Positions 21,201 through 30,924 of a stretch of DNA of 64,000 nucleotides are shown here, one piece after another (position 1 is the stretch's first letter; each line of letters starts with the position of its first letter). The notes under the pieces are model-generated. The model did not search any database. It had not been told where the DNA came from and saw only the letters and a list, made by a program, of their open reading frames with translations. Both the position numbers and the translations under genes were made by a program. The stretch comes from Tumebacillus flagellatus (lineage in GTDB: Bacteria > Bacillota > Bacilli > Tumebacillales > Tumebacillaceae), in contig NZ_JMIR01000020.1 in assembly GCF_000714935.1 (NCBI RefSeq), positions 1 through 64,000 of the forward strand, read 5' to 3'.

Positions 21201-23835
21201 AACCCGTCGCGCCTTCTTCCTCGAAGATCAAGAAAAACGCTTCGTTCAAACTTGGTTGTCCGAACCGGACCGCGAGACAGGCGTTCAGAACATCGCCATT
21301 TACAGCTCTCCGGCAGATGAACGGGACCCCAAATGGATTCAACATGCGCAAGGGAGTGTCGCGTTTACGGCGCGAGAATCCCACGTCGAGCCTGCTCCGC
21401 TCCCGTTGTACGAACTGCTGGCCCGCTTCCCGGATGCGGCGGCTCCCTCCGACTTCTACCGCGACGTGGCAGGCAAAGGTCTGGAATACGGCCCGACCTT
21501 CCGCAGCATCGACCAACTGTACCTCGGGAACGGAGAAGCACTGGCGCACTTGCGCCTCCACGAAAAACTGCACGCTGATGCGGGGCGCTTCCTGATGCAT
21601 CCGGCACTCCTCGACGCGTGCGGCCATCTCCTGCTCGCCACCGATGAAGTCGAAGCGGGAAGCGATTTGATCTACATGCCGGTCGGAATTCGCGAAGTTC
21701 GGGTGTACGGTTCGTTTGACCAAGAAGTGTGGAGCCATGCCAGTTTGAAACACGACGAGCAAGGACCGCAGGACCGCGTCGTCGGGCAGATTCGCATCTT
21801 CGACGGTTCCGGCCGTGTGCTTGCCGAAATGGACGATCTCGAATTTCAACGGATCGGCACTTGGAAAAAACGTGAGCGCCACGACACCTTCGACTCGTGG
21901 CTGTACGAAGTGCAATGGGAAGAAACGCCGTTGCCCGCAACACCCGCCGAGCAGCAAGGTCTCTGGCTCATGCTCTGCGACACCGCAGGAGTCGGCGACG
22001 CTCTCGCAGACCTCTGGCAGCAACAGGGACGCACTTGCATCCGTCTCTACTCCGGCGACTCGTTCCAAGAACTCGGGCCCTTGCGGTTCGCGGTTGATCC
22101 TGCACGAGAGGAAGACATCCGCCAGGCCTTGCAGATTGCCTATGCGACGCTGTCTCAAGAACCGCTGGCAGGCGCGCTCCATCTGTGGAGCCTCGACATC
22201 CCGATCGAAAGCATGGCCCAAAAAGAACGGCTCTCCCTCGCTTCCCGCCTCGCCTTGCAAAGCAGCGTGGCACTTGTGAAAACGTTGAGTTCCGACCCGC
22301 TGGCCCGTCGGACAAAAGTTCACTTCGTAACCCGTGGTGCACAAGCGGTTGACAGCACCTCTTCTGTCCACGTCAACCAAGCGCCGCTGTGGGGTCTTGC
22401 TCGTTCCTTGCCCATGGAACACCCTCACCTGTGGGGCGGGTTGCTCGATCTGGACCCGAATGCATCTTCCGCACAATCGGCGGAGTGGCTCAACCTCACC
22501 ATCGGCAAGGCTCATGAGGAAGACCAGACGGCGATTCGCAACGGCCGCCTGTACAACGCGCGGTTGCGCACCCCCGACAAAGCCAAAGTGCTCGGAGAAC
22601 CGACTCCGATTTCGGAAGACGGAACCTATCTGATCTCCGGCGGCCTCGGAGGTCTCGGTCTGGAGACAGCCAAATGGTTAGCCAAACAGGGCGCCCGTCA
22701 TTTGCTCTTGCTGGGACGAACCCCCATGGCGCCGCGCTCCGAATGGGCGCAGCTCGATCCGGCATCCCGACAAGGGATGCAAGCCGCAACCCTCCTCGAC
22801 TTGGAACAACAAGGCGTGCAGGTGGAAACAGCAGCGGTTGACGTATCCGACGCCGAGCAAATTCGCGCATGCCTGCATCAACGGAGTGAACGAGGCGTTC
22901 CTGCCGTTCGAGGTGTGTTCCACTTGGCAGGCAACGCCGAAGGAAGCCTGCTCACCGACCTGTCTGCCCAAACCTTGTCCAACATCCTGTCTCCGAAACT
23001 GGCTGGCGCTTGGGCGTTGCACACGGCCTTGGAAGGAGCGGAACTTGATTGCTTCGTTTTGTTCTCTTCCGCTTCTTCCCTGATGCCGTCGCCGATGATC
23101 TCCGCGTATGGTGCGGCCAATGCGTCGCTCGATGCGTTCGCTCATTACCGCCGCTCCTTGGGTCTGCCGGCTCTCAGCATCAACTGGGGTCCGTTCGCAC
23201 AAGTCGGGATGGCGATGCAAAACACCCAAAACGAACGCCAATCCTTCGGCGCCCTGCAGCTGATCCAGCCCGAAGAAGCGTTGGACGGGATGCGTCGCCT
23301 GCTCGCCGGTTCCGGTTCCCAACTCGCCGTGTTCCCGATCAACCGCGAGATGTGGTACCAACTGTATGAGCGCAACCGCACCTTCCCGCTCTTGCGCGCT
23401 CTCTCCACCGCACCTGTCAAAAAAGCGGAAGTCTCCGCTTCCGCACTCAAGGTGGATCATGTGGAGAACTACGTGAGCCAACAAGTGGCCAACGTGCTGC
23501 GCCTTTCGGTTGGCAAGCTCGATGTCCAAGAATCCATGCTCAATCTCGGGATGGATTCCCTGATGCTCACAGAATTGAAAAACCGCATCGAGACGGATCT
23601 GAACGTGTCGCTTCCCTTGGTCAAGCTCTTGCAGGGTCCAAGCGTTCACCAACTCAGCGAGATGATCCGCGAACAACAGCAAGAGGAAACCGCCGCAGAA
23701 ACCGCCGCCGCGGCAGAAGCGACGATCCCTGACGAGCTGGAAGCGGAGCAGCTTTTGGATCAACTGGACGACATGTCGGAGGAAGAGATTGAACGACTGC
23801 TGAGCTTGATGGCAGACGAGGAGGTGGAATCATGA
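18280..23835 (+). CDS. Type I polyketide synthase, KS-AT-DH-KR-ACP
   Basis: 1851 residues, one extension module. KS 1-425 has the Cys in DTACSSS (about 170), VETHGTGT and KTNIGHTE. AT 530-850 has GHSIGE; YAFHS is close to the malonyl-type HAFHS, so malonyl is favoured. DH 905-1190 has a complete HxxxGxxxxP (HPWLDDHRIQGKVVVPG) and DACGH. KR 1430-1640 has GGLGGLGLETA and AYGAANAS. ACP about 1757 has GMDSLML. With DH and KR intact and no ER, it should add two carbons and leave a new double bond, giving a dienoyl chain if the upstream desaturation also occurs. The acidic tail (MSEEEIERLLSLMADEEVES) is a likely docking element. CAGGAGGA precedes ATG 18280, and the stop overlaps the next start (ATGA). 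Confidence 0.96.
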   Translation: MEPIAIIGMACRFPGADGVDSFWELIKNGVDAIQEVPNDRWRLDTFYDESRTRPGTMSTRYGGFLSRISEFDAQFFGISPREAANMDPQQRLLLETAWEALESAGLVPKQLAGSKTGVFVGIMNYDYGNMQSRNPEDINPHSGPGSQGCMAANRLSYFFDFRGPSLSIDTACSSSLVAVHQACLSLQSDNAGPIALACGVNVILSPTGNVFFSTAGLMTADGRAKTFDASANGFARSEGVGVLVLKPLAKALEEGDPVLAVIRGSAINQDGRTNGIMAPNRFSQEALLRETYARAGINPSQIQYVETHGTGTLLGDPIEANALGTVLSEGRDPEDRCPIGSVKTNIGHTESAASMASVIKVVQMLRHKLIPPSLHFQTPNPYIPFDSLPLRVPTELEPWPQGTGSRLAGVSSFGFGGTNAHLVLEEAPASTAKPARPASADRSAAEPFLLPLSARHPDALRALSQSYLQRLTENSDLALDDVVYTASLKRTQHDYRLAIVSDSTEQLIQQLQTYLAQTSHPDLVTGHRAPARQLKLVYVFTGQGSQWWGMGRQLLQNDSFFEQKLIELSKQYETISSISVLDELLAQEEHTRLDQTCIAQPALVLLQVALVEWLRAHGVEPHGVIGHSIGEVTAAYIAGILTLDQTLQLLHHRSRIMQKATGTGRMATVRLSAEEAVPYLQGLENRVKVAVVNEPASCVLAGDTEAMAELEATFHSASVTMRYLPVQYAFHSPQLEPYQAELQQALDFLTPQKASLKIWSTRTGKLSDGTEYDASYWGRQMCERVQFSAAVQACALEGITHFIEIGPHPVLTGQIKKCLHHIDKTGLIVPTLHREEGERRQLLRALGTLHANGYNLNWNRLSPRGQVVRLPAYPWQREHFWFEPNATAADFWERTQDAPIDKTLHPLLGSAVSLAHPMAANIWQSQVNKSRHPWLDDHRIQGKVVVPGTSYLEIALAALRAQRGDGVYTLRNLETRRAFFLEDQEKRFVQTWLSEPDRETGVQNIAIYSSPADERDPKWIQHAQGSVAFTARESHVEPAPLPLYELLARFPDAAAPSDFYRDVAGKGLEYGPTFRSIDQLYLGNGEALAHLRLHEKLHADAGRFLMHPALLDACGHLLLATDEVEAGSDLIYMPVGIREVRVYGSFDQEVWSHASLKHDEQGPQDRVVGQIRIFDGSGRVLAEMDDLEFQRIGTWKKRERHDTFDSWLYEVQWEETPLPATPAEQQGLWLMLCDTAGVGDALADLWQQQGRTCIRLYSGDSFQELGPLRFAVDPAREEDIRQALQIAYATLSQEPLAGALHLWSLDIPIESMAQKERLSLASRLALQSSVALVKTLSSDPLARRTKVHFVTRGAQAVDSTSSVHVNQAPLWGLARSLPMEHPHLWGGLLDLDPNASSAQSAEWLNLTIGKAHEEDQTAIRNGRLYNARLRTPDKAKVLGEPTPISEDGTYLISGGLGGLGLETAKWLAKQGARHLLLLGRTPMAPRSEWAQLDPASRQGMQAATLLDLEQQGVQVETAAVDVSDAEQIRACLHQRSERGVPAVRGVFHLAGNAEGSLLTDLSAQTLSNILSPKLAGAWALHTALEGAELDCFVLFSSASSLMPSPMISAYGAANASLDAFAHYRRSLGLPALSINWGPFAQVGMAMQNTQNERQSFGALQLIQPEEALDGMRRLLAGSGSQLAVFPINREMWYQLYERNRTFPLLRALSTAPVKKAEVSASALKVDHVENYVSQQVANVLRLSVGKLDVQESMLNLGMDSLMLTELKNRIETDLNVSLPLVKLLQGPSVHQLSEMIREQQQEETAAETAAAAEATIPDELEAEQLLDQLDDMSEEEIERLLSLMADEEVES

Positions 23836-26800
23836 CCGTCAACGACACGGCATCTGACAAACGCGAACTTTTGCGGCAACTTCTGGAGAAGAAAGCCCGC
23901 CAACCGCAACGGCTCCCTCTGTCGCACGGCCAGCGCGCCATGTGGTTTCTCTACCAAATGGAGCCGGATTCCGCAGCCTATCACATCCTGTTTGCTGGAC
24001 GGCTTCCGAGCACGCCCGACCTCGAAGTCCTGAACCGAGCGTTGAAAAAACTGATGCGCCGCCATCCGGCACTGCGCACCACCTTCGAACAAACAGCAGA
24101 GTCTCTGGAGCAGATCGTGCATCCGCAACTTGAAGTGCCGCTCACGGTGATTCCGGCACACGCTGAAACGGAGGAAGAGCTCTACGAACACGTGATGACG
24201 ATGGCGCGCACCCCGTTTGATCTTACGCGCGGACCGTTGTTTCGCGTGGTGGTGTTCGAGCGTGAGGAGTCCCCTGTTTTGCTGATCGCGATCCACCATA
24301 TCATCTCCGACTACTGGTCGCTCTCCGTCCTGCTCGACGAACTTGGACTTCTCTTCGCAGAAGAGAAGTCCGGGGTTTCGGCGGAACTTCCCGCGATTCG
24401 CAGCACGTATGGCGAATATGTAAACTGGCAGAACGAACACTTGCAGGGTCCCGCCGGCCGTCGCAACCATGACTTTTGGACGGAAACATTAGCCGGCGAA
24501 CTCCCCGTCCTGCGTTTGACAACCGACAAACCGCGTCCGCCGGTGCAGACGTTCAATGGCAAAGGGATCACGTTCGAGCTGCCGGAAGCGCTGGTCGAGC
24601 AAGTCGAAACGTTGTCGCGAGCGGAGTCTGTCACCTCCTATGTGACACTGTTGGCTGCGTTTCAAATCCTGCTCGCCCGCTATACCGGCCAAGAGGAACT
24701 GTTGATCGGCTCGCCGACGGCCGGACGAAGCCGTCCTGAATTTGAAGGTGTGATCGGGTATTACGCCAACCCGGTCATCATGCGCACCCGTCTGCAACCG
24801 CAACAATCCTTCCGCCAGTTGCTCCAAGACCTGCGCGGCGTGGTCCTTGACGCCATTTCGAATCAGGACTACCCCTTCCCGCTGCTGGTCGACGAATTCC
24901 AACGCGAGCGCGATGCCAGTCGTTCCCCTCTGTTCCAGACGATGTTTGCTTTCCAAAAAGCACCGCGTCTGGAGGAACAAGACTTTTCGCTGTTCATGAT
25001 CGGCGACCCGGACGCCCGGCTGAATCTTCAGGGTCTGGAACTCTTCCCTTATCCCGTTCCGCAACAGGAAGGGCAATTTGATTTGACATTGACGATGATC
25101 AAGCACGGTACGGCGATTCGGGCGGCGTTTTTGTACAACACCGATCTCTTCGAAGCCTCCACCATTCAGCACATGAGTGAGAACTTCTGCCAACTGCTCA
25201 CCGCGTTGACGGAAACACCCGACCAACCGGTTCACGCCCTGAACCTGCTGAGTGCGCAGGAGCGCCGTCTGCTGCTCACGGAATGGGGCCGTCCGCGTCT
25301 CTCGCTGTCGACGGAAACCGCCTTGGAAACCTTCGAAGCACAGGCGCGGCAGAACCCGCAGGCGACCGCGTTGTACTGCGAGGGAGAGTCGCTGAGCTAT
25401 GCAGAACTGCTCCAAAAAGCCGATCAAGTCGCCGTGTTGCTCCGCTCCCGAGGCGTACAACCGCAAGATACGATCGGGATGATGCTGGAACGGTCGGCCA
25501 GCGCCGTCATCGCGATGCTTGGCATCCTCAAAGCGGGCGGCGTGTACGTCCCGCTCGATCCGGCCTATCCGCCTGAACGCCTCCACTATATGATCGACGA
25601 CAGCCGAGTCCGTTTCCTGCTCAGCCGCCGCTCACTGGCCGACTCGTATGCTTCTTCCGCCCTCGACGTGTTGGACATGGACGACCTGCTCGCCATGAAC
25701 ACAGACCCCGACACGTCGATCGAGATGCCAACGCCGCGCGGGGACCAACCCGCCTATATCATCTACACATCCGGCTCGACCGGCACGCCGAAGGGGGTCG
25801 TCGTCAACCACCAAGCACTCGCTCAGCAGGCGCAGACGATCCGCGAGTATCACCAACTGACAGGCGCCGACCGCGTGTTGCAGTTCTCGTCCTTGAACTT
25901 CGACACGTCACTGGAACAACTGTTCAGCGCGTTCACAGCAGGAGCGGCCGTCGTCATGCGCGGCGACGCCTTGTGGAGTTCCCAAGAACTGCGAACAAAC
26001 TTCGAGCAATACCGGGTCTCGGTCGCGAACTTGCCGACAGCCTACTGGCATCAGATTGTCCACGAGTGGAAAACGATGAACATCGAGTTCCCCTCCTCCC
26101 TGCGCCTGATGATTCCTGGAGGAGAAGCGCTGTTGCCCCGGCATGTGCAGCTTTGGCGTGAACTGCCCACCCAAAACATTCGGCTGATTAACGCCTATGG
26201 ACCGACCGAAACCGTTGTCACGTCCCACTCCTTTGAGATTGCCCCCGACACGCCTTTGCAACAGGAAAAAGCCGTTCCCATCGGTCGCTCGCTGGGAGAC
26301 CGGGTCTCCTATGTCCTCGATGCAAACGGACAATTGGTGCCCGTCGGCGTTCCGGGAGAGCTTCACATCGGCGGCTCGACCTTGGCTCACGGGTATCTCC
26401 ACCAGCCGGAGTTGACGGCGCAAAAGTTTGTGCAAGACCCTTTTTCAGACGACCCGAACGCCCGCATGTATAAAACGGGCGATTTAGTCCGCTATCTGCC
26501 GGATGGTCATCTCGAATTCCTCGGCCGTATCGACAAACAGGTCAAAATTCGAGGATTCAGAATCGAAATCGAAGAGATCGAAGCGAACTTGTTGCAGCAC
26601 CCGTCTGTTGCAGGAGCTTGCGTGGTCGTAAGAGAGGATGAACCGGGCAGCAAGCGACTGGTCGCCTATCTCGTTCCTGCTCATGACGAACCGCATACGA
26701 GTGAGTTGCGTCGTTTTGCCCGCAGCAAACTGCCGGACTACTCGGTTCCATCCGCGTTTGTCTGGTTGCCCGAATTTCCCCTTACTGCCAACGGCAAAAT

Positions 26801-29800
26801 CAATCGCAACGCCCTCCCTGCACCGGAGTCCGTGGAGCAGACGGATCGGACAGACGGTGCATCACCGCGAACCGAAACCGAGACCGTTCTCGCCGCGATC
26901 TGGGGTCAAGTGTTGAAAAAAGAGCATGTCGGCATCCACGACAATTTCTTTGAGCTCGGCGGCGACTCCATTCTCGGTTTGCAGATGATCATGCAGGCTG
27001 GACAAGCAGGCATTCACCTGACGCCCAAGCAATTGTTTGAATACCAGACGATTGCTGAATTAGGCGAAGTCGCAGGTCTTGCGACCTCCAAGATTGTGGC
27101 CGAAACCGGACTTGTCGAAGGCGATGTGCCGCTGACGCCGATTCAACATTGGTTTTTTGAGCAAACGTTGCCCGAGCGCCACCATTTTAACCAGTCTGTG
27201 TTGTTGGAAAGCAGCACACCGCTTGATGCCGGTCTGCTCCATCAGTCCCTCCTCGCGCTGCTGGCTCATCACGATGCCCTGCGCTCCAAGTACCGACTCG
27301 TAGACGGAATCTGGCAACAAACCGTGACCGGATCGGTTGCGGAAGTTCCGTTCCAGACGGTGGATCTCCATTCGCTGTCTGCCGATGAACAGGAAAAACT
27401 CATCGAACAGACGGCGGCACAAGCCCAAGCCTCGTTATCTCTTGAAGACGGCCGTCTCTTGCATGCCGTGCTGTTCAACCGCGGGCCTGAGCAGCCCGGC
27501 CTGCTGCTCTTGGTCATTCACCATCTGGTCGTCGACGGCGTTTCGTGGCGGATTCTGCTTGAAGACCTGCAACTTTCCTATCAACAACTGCAAGCGGGTC
27601 AACCTGTACAACTGCCTGCGAAGACCACCTCGTTCCAATATTGGGCACAACGGCTTGCCGCCCACGCGAAGACGGAAGAGGTTCGAAGCGAGCTCGCTTA
27701 TTGGCAACATCGACCGGCAGCCGCCCCTGTGCTTCCGCGCGATCTTGAACGAGGTCCCAACACGGAAGGTTCGACACAAACGGTGACTGTTTCGCTCAGC
27801 GACGAAGAGACATCCGCGTTGCTTCACCGATCGCTTCGCACCTACCGTGCCCAAATCAACGAGTTGTTGCTGACCGCCTTGGCGAAATCGCTGTCCGATT
27901 GGACCGGTCAGTCCGCCAGCCTGATCGAACTCGAAGGTCATGGGCGCGAAGATTTGTTTGACGACGTCGATCTCACCCGCACGGTTGGCTGGTTTACTTC
28001 GGTGTTCCCCGTTCAATTGGACTTGCGGGAAGCCTCCACCCTGATTCAAGCGATCCAAGCGGTGAAGGAACAACTTCGCGCCATTCCGAAGCGCGGCATT
28101 GGATATGGACTTCTTCGCTGTCTGCAGGAAGAGGATTCCGTGAGACGAGAGCTTCAACAACTGCCGGTTGCTGAAGTGACGTTTAACTATCTCGGGCAAT
28201 TCGACGATGCCGACGGCTCCTCCGCACTGCGAATCTCCCCCCGCTCAAGCGGCCCGATGCGCAGCGCAACCGGGATTCGCAGTTCCCTGCTGAACTTCGA
28301 CGGAAGTTTGCTGAACAACCGATTGCAATTTGAGATCACGTACAGCACCAACCTCCATCATCACGAAACGATGGAGTGGCTGGCGAACCGGTTCCTTGCA
28401 CACTTGCGCGACATCATCAGCACCTCGGAAACCCCCGGCGTCTGTGCGCTGACGCCGTCCGATTTCCCGCTTGCCGATTTGACCCAAGCGAAAGTGGACT
28501 CGCTTGCAGCGGCGTACCCGCATCTGGAAGACCTCTTCCCGATGACACCTACGCAACAAGGGATGCTGTTCCGCACGTTGGCTTCACCTGGCCGCAAGAT
28601 CTATCACGCACAACTGGACTGCCTCTTGGAAGGACCGCTCGACGTTGCACGTTTCCAACAAAGTTGGCAATATGTGCAGGACAAGCACCCGACATTCCGC
28701 ACGTTGTTCGTGTGGAAAGACCTGGATGTTCCGATGCAGGCCGTGCTCCAGGAGACCGAACAACAATGGCAGATGATCGACTTGCGCCATCTGAGTCCGG
28801 AGGAACAACTCGTTGAGCTGGACTCCTTCTTGGAAGCGGACCGCAACCAACCGTTTGCGCTCGACCGTGAGCCGTTGATGCGCTTCACCCTGCTGCGGCT
28901 GGCGGAGGAACGCCATCATTTTGTCTGGAGTCATCACCATCTGCATATCGACGGCTGGTCCTTGGCGCTGGCGCTTACGGATGCGATGCGCCGCTATGAG
29001 GAACATGCAAGCAGTCCCCTTCAGGAACGTGCCCGTTCCTACCGCGACTATGTGCGTTGGCTCAGTGCTCAATCCATGTCGGAAGCTCAATCCTATTGGA
29101 CCGGGCGCCTCCAAGGCTACCGTTCCCCGAGCCGCCTTCAACTGCCTGCCGCACCGCCGGGAACACCGTCCGCATGGAGCAACCGCGACATCCAACTGTC
29201 TCTGGAAGAAACCAACGCCCTGCATGCGCTGTCCCGCCAAGCGCAGCTCACGCCCAACACGATCCTGCAAGGAGTCTGGGCTCTGCTGACCGCTCATTTC
29301 AGCGGTCAAGACGATGTTGTGTATGGAGTGACAACATCAGGTCGACCCATGGAACTGCGTGGAGCGGATTCGATTATCGGGATGTTCGTCAACTCCCTTC
29401 CGACTCGCATCCAGATCCCGCAGAACGGATCGGTCGCAGAGTGGTTGAGAGCGATTCAGACGGCGCAGGCGGAGGCACGTCAATACGAGTTCACCCCGTT
29501 GTCCCGCGTTCAGTCATGGAGCGACCTGCCGCATGGAGAAGATCTCTTCGAGAGCGTATTCGTGTTTGAGAACTATCCGCTCGACCGTTCGATCATGCAA
29601 GTGAACGGCCTGCGCGCACACCAACCCCGTTCGACGTTGAACCCGGGGTACACACTCTGCCTGCGCATCATGCCCGGCGATGAACTGCACGTCCTGCTTG
29701 AATTCGACAAAGCAACGTTCGCCGCCCAAGGCATCGAGACATTGCTCAACCTGATGCGACAGCTCCTCGTCACCTTGCACGAGCACTTGCACCAGGACCT

Positions 29801-29915
29801 TTCCGAGTGGCGGGACGTGCTCCGGCAAAAACACCAACAAGAACTGGACCGCTTGCAAAAAGACGCGCAACAACGCAAACTCAGCAAATTGCGGGAACGA
29901 CGCAACAAGTCGTAA
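23832..29915 (+). CDS. NRPS C-A-T-E-C ending in an unpaired condensation domain
   Basis: 2027 residues. C 20-460 (HHIISDYWS, with Tyr in place of the usual Gly) accepts the PKS acyl chain. A 480-990 has YTSGSTGTPKG and the code DTENIGAVT by eye (substrate not recognised). T about 1045 has LGGDSI. E 1090-1530 has PLTPIQHWFFEQ, HHLVVDGVSW and FNYLGQFD, so the residue becomes D. A second C, 1555-1990, has PMTPTQQGMLF and HHHLHIDGWS, typical of a D-accepting condensation domain placed after E. No A-T follows; the protein ends in a basic helix (QQRKLSKLRERRNKS), perhaps a docking tail. The N-terminal helix (KRELLRQLLEKKAR) resembles that of the NRPS at 1-10980. Start overlaps the PKS stop, with GAGGTGG before it. 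An IS begins 33 bp after the stop, so the operon may have lost its next gene. Confidence 0.96.
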   Translation: MTVNDTASDKRELLRQLLEKKARQPQRLPLSHGQRAMWFLYQMEPDSAAYHILFAGRLPSTPDLEVLNRALKKLMRRHPALRTTFEQTAESLEQIVHPQLEVPLTVIPAHAETEEELYEHVMTMARTPFDLTRGPLFRVVVFEREESPVLLIAIHHIISDYWSLSVLLDELGLLFAEEKSGVSAELPAIRSTYGEYVNWQNEHLQGPAGRRNHDFWTETLAGELPVLRLTTDKPRPPVQTFNGKGITFELPEALVEQVETLSRAESVTSYVTLLAAFQILLARYTGQEELLIGSPTAGRSRPEFEGVIGYYANPVIMRTRLQPQQSFRQLLQDLRGVVLDAISNQDYPFPLLVDEFQRERDASRSPLFQTMFAFQKAPRLEEQDFSLFMIGDPDARLNLQGLELFPYPVPQQEGQFDLTLTMIKHGTAIRAAFLYNTDLFEASTIQHMSENFCQLLTALTETPDQPVHALNLLSAQERRLLLTEWGRPRLSLSTETALETFEAQARQNPQATALYCEGESLSYAELLQKADQVAVLLRSRGVQPQDTIGMMLERSASAVIAMLGILKAGGVYVPLDPAYPPERLHYMIDDSRVRFLLSRRSLADSYASSALDVLDMDDLLAMNTDPDTSIEMPTPRGDQPAYIIYTSGSTGTPKGVVVNHQALAQQAQTIREYHQLTGADRVLQFSSLNFDTSLEQLFSAFTAGAAVVMRGDALWSSQELRTNFEQYRVSVANLPTAYWHQIVHEWKTMNIEFPSSLRLMIPGGEALLPRHVQLWRELPTQNIRLINAYGPTETVVTSHSFEIAPDTPLQQEKAVPIGRSLGDRVSYVLDANGQLVPVGVPGELHIGGSTLAHGYLHQPELTAQKFVQDPFSDDPNARMYKTGDLVRYLPDGHLEFLGRIDKQVKIRGFRIEIEEIEANLLQHPSVAGACVVVREDEPGSKRLVAYLVPAHDEPHTSELRRFARSKLPDYSVPSAFVWLPEFPLTANGKINRNALPAPESVEQTDRTDGASPRTETETVLAAIWGQVLKKEHVGIHDNFFELGGDSILGLQMIMQAGQAGIHLTPKQLFEYQTIAELGEVAGLATSKIVAETGLVEGDVPLTPIQHWFFEQTLPERHHFNQSVLLESSTPLDAGLLHQSLLALLAHHDALRSKYRLVDGIWQQTVTGSVAEVPFQTVDLHSLSADEQEKLIEQTAAQAQASLSLEDGRLLHAVLFNRGPEQPGLLLLVIHHLVVDGVSWRILLEDLQLSYQQLQAGQPVQLPAKTTSFQYWAQRLAAHAKTEEVRSELAYWQHRPAAAPVLPRDLERGPNTEGSTQTVTVSLSDEETSALLHRSLRTYRAQINELLLTALAKSLSDWTGQSASLIELEGHGREDLFDDVDLTRTVGWFTSVFPVQLDLREASTLIQAIQAVKEQLRAIPKRGIGYGLLRCLQEEDSVRRELQQLPVAEVTFNYLGQFDDADGSSALRISPRSSGPMRSATGIRSSLLNFDGSLLNNRLQFEITYSTNLHHHETMEWLANRFLAHLRDIISTSETPGVCALTPSDFPLADLTQAKVDSLAAAYPHLEDLFPMTPTQQGMLFRTLASPGRKIYHAQLDCLLEGPLDVARFQQSWQYVQDKHPTFRTLFVWKDLDVPMQAVLQETEQQWQMIDLRHLSPEEQLVELDSFLEADRNQPFALDREPLMRFTLLRLAEERHHFVWSHHHLHIDGWSLALALTDAMRRYEEHASSPLQERARSYRDYVRWLSAQSMSEAQSYWTGRLQGYRSPSRLQLPAAPPGTPSAWSNRDIQLSLEETNALHALSRQAQLTPNTILQGVWALLTAHFSGQDDVVYGVTTSGRPMELRGADSIIGMFVNSLPTRIQIPQNGSVAEWLRAIQTAQAEARQYEFTPLSRVQSWSDLPHGEDLFESVFVFENYPLDRSIMQVNGLRAHQPRSTLNPGYTLCLRIMPGDELHVLLEFDKATFAAQGIETLLNLMRQLLVTLHEHLHQDLSEWRDVLRQKHQQELDRLQKDAQQRKLSKLRERRNKS

Positions 29916-29948
29916 CGCCAAAAAGGCAAGTCTCTCTCAATGGTATTA

Positions 29949-30924
29949 TCCCCTCTAGGTAGACACGAGAAAAAGGACATCGGTAAGATGGACTTACTCG
30001 TGACGACCGGAGGGGATTTTTTTATGGCTAGAAAAGGGACAAAGTTCAATCGTTATTTCCTTGAAGTAAAAAGTGAAGCAATTCGGCTTTATTTAGAGGA
30101 GGGGATGGGGTATGTGGCTGTAGCACAACGATTAGGTTTGCGAAGCAAGACCCACGTGGAAACATGGGTCAAACGGCACCTTGAAGGGAAAGGATTCCAA
30201 GACGAGCGCCTTCGAGCACCTGTGAAACCTGATGAGCAGTAAAACAGGAGCAGATCGCCACACTCAAAGGGCACATTCTTGCGATCCACCAGCAATACCC
30301 ATTCTACGGATACAAGCGGGTTCGTGTAGCTCTTAAACGCGAAGGTATTGTGGTCAATACAAAAAAAGTGCGACGTCTCATGCGTGAACTGAAAATTCGC
30401 TGCCACAAAACCAATGGAAAAGTTGGCAACCGACATCACCTATATTCGGGTCAAAGATGATTTCGTTTATATGTCAGCGGTGATCGATCTTTATAACAAC
30501 GAGGTAGTGGCCTGGGCGACTTCGGAACGAAATGACATGGCACTGGTTCAAGCAACTCTCAACAAATTGTCCAAAGTACAAGGGATTGCGGGAGCTATTC
30601 TCCACTCTGATCAGGGCTTTCAATACACCTCTAAAGTGTACGCCAATCAGTTAGCAGGGCTGCAGTTAACAGGTAGCCACTCTCGCCGTGGAAATTGCTT
30701 TGACAACGCCTGTATCGAGTCATTCTTTTCGCATATGAAAACAGAGGAGATCTATCTCAACAAACCAGGTACCTATGACATGATTAAACGAAACATCGAG
30801 AGGTACATCCGTTACTATAACAGTGCTCGTTTTCAAACAAAACTAGACGAGCGCTCCCCAATTGAATATCGGAAAGCGCTCGCTGCATAACAATATCCTT
30901 TTTCTACTGTCTACTTGACGGGGC
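29949..30924 (+). mobile_element. Decayed IS3-family (IS150-like) insertion sequence
   Basis: About 976 bp bounded by imperfect 32-bp inverted repeats (29949-29980 and 30893-30924, about 24 of 32 matching; both contain the inner core AGAAAAAGGA). It carries an IS3-type orfA/orfB pair that is shorter than usual and frameshifted. No clear target duplication is seen. The right border is supported because homology to the trailer of CRISPR array 2 begins at 30925. It separates the NRPS/PKS operon from the CRISPR island. Confidence 0.8.
30024..30890 (+). pseudogene. IS3-family transposase, orfA/orfB remnants
   Basis: OrfA remnant 30024-30242 starts at ATG 30024 behind GGAGGGG. It encodes an HTH (VAVAQRLGLRSKTHVETWVKRH) but stops early, without the usual leucine-zipper part. 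OrfB begins in another frame (from about 30245: ILAIHQQYPFYGYKRVRVALKREG), loses sequence and shifts frame near 30410, and continues as 30414-30890 with the DDE residues in TDITYIRV, HSDQGFQY and CIESFFSHMK. The missing link between RELKIRC and EKLATDITY points to an internal deletion. Not expected to make an active enzyme. Confidence 0.85.

Noticed and set aside
20290-22515. A 741-codon minus-strand frame opposite the PKS
   Set aside because: No recognisable domain, and it lies fully inside the AT-DH-KR part of the plus-strand PKS.
29916-29948. A terminator directly after the rightward NRPS
   Set aside because: Only a very short GCC/GGC pairing and no T-run; the transcript probably runs into the IS remnant.
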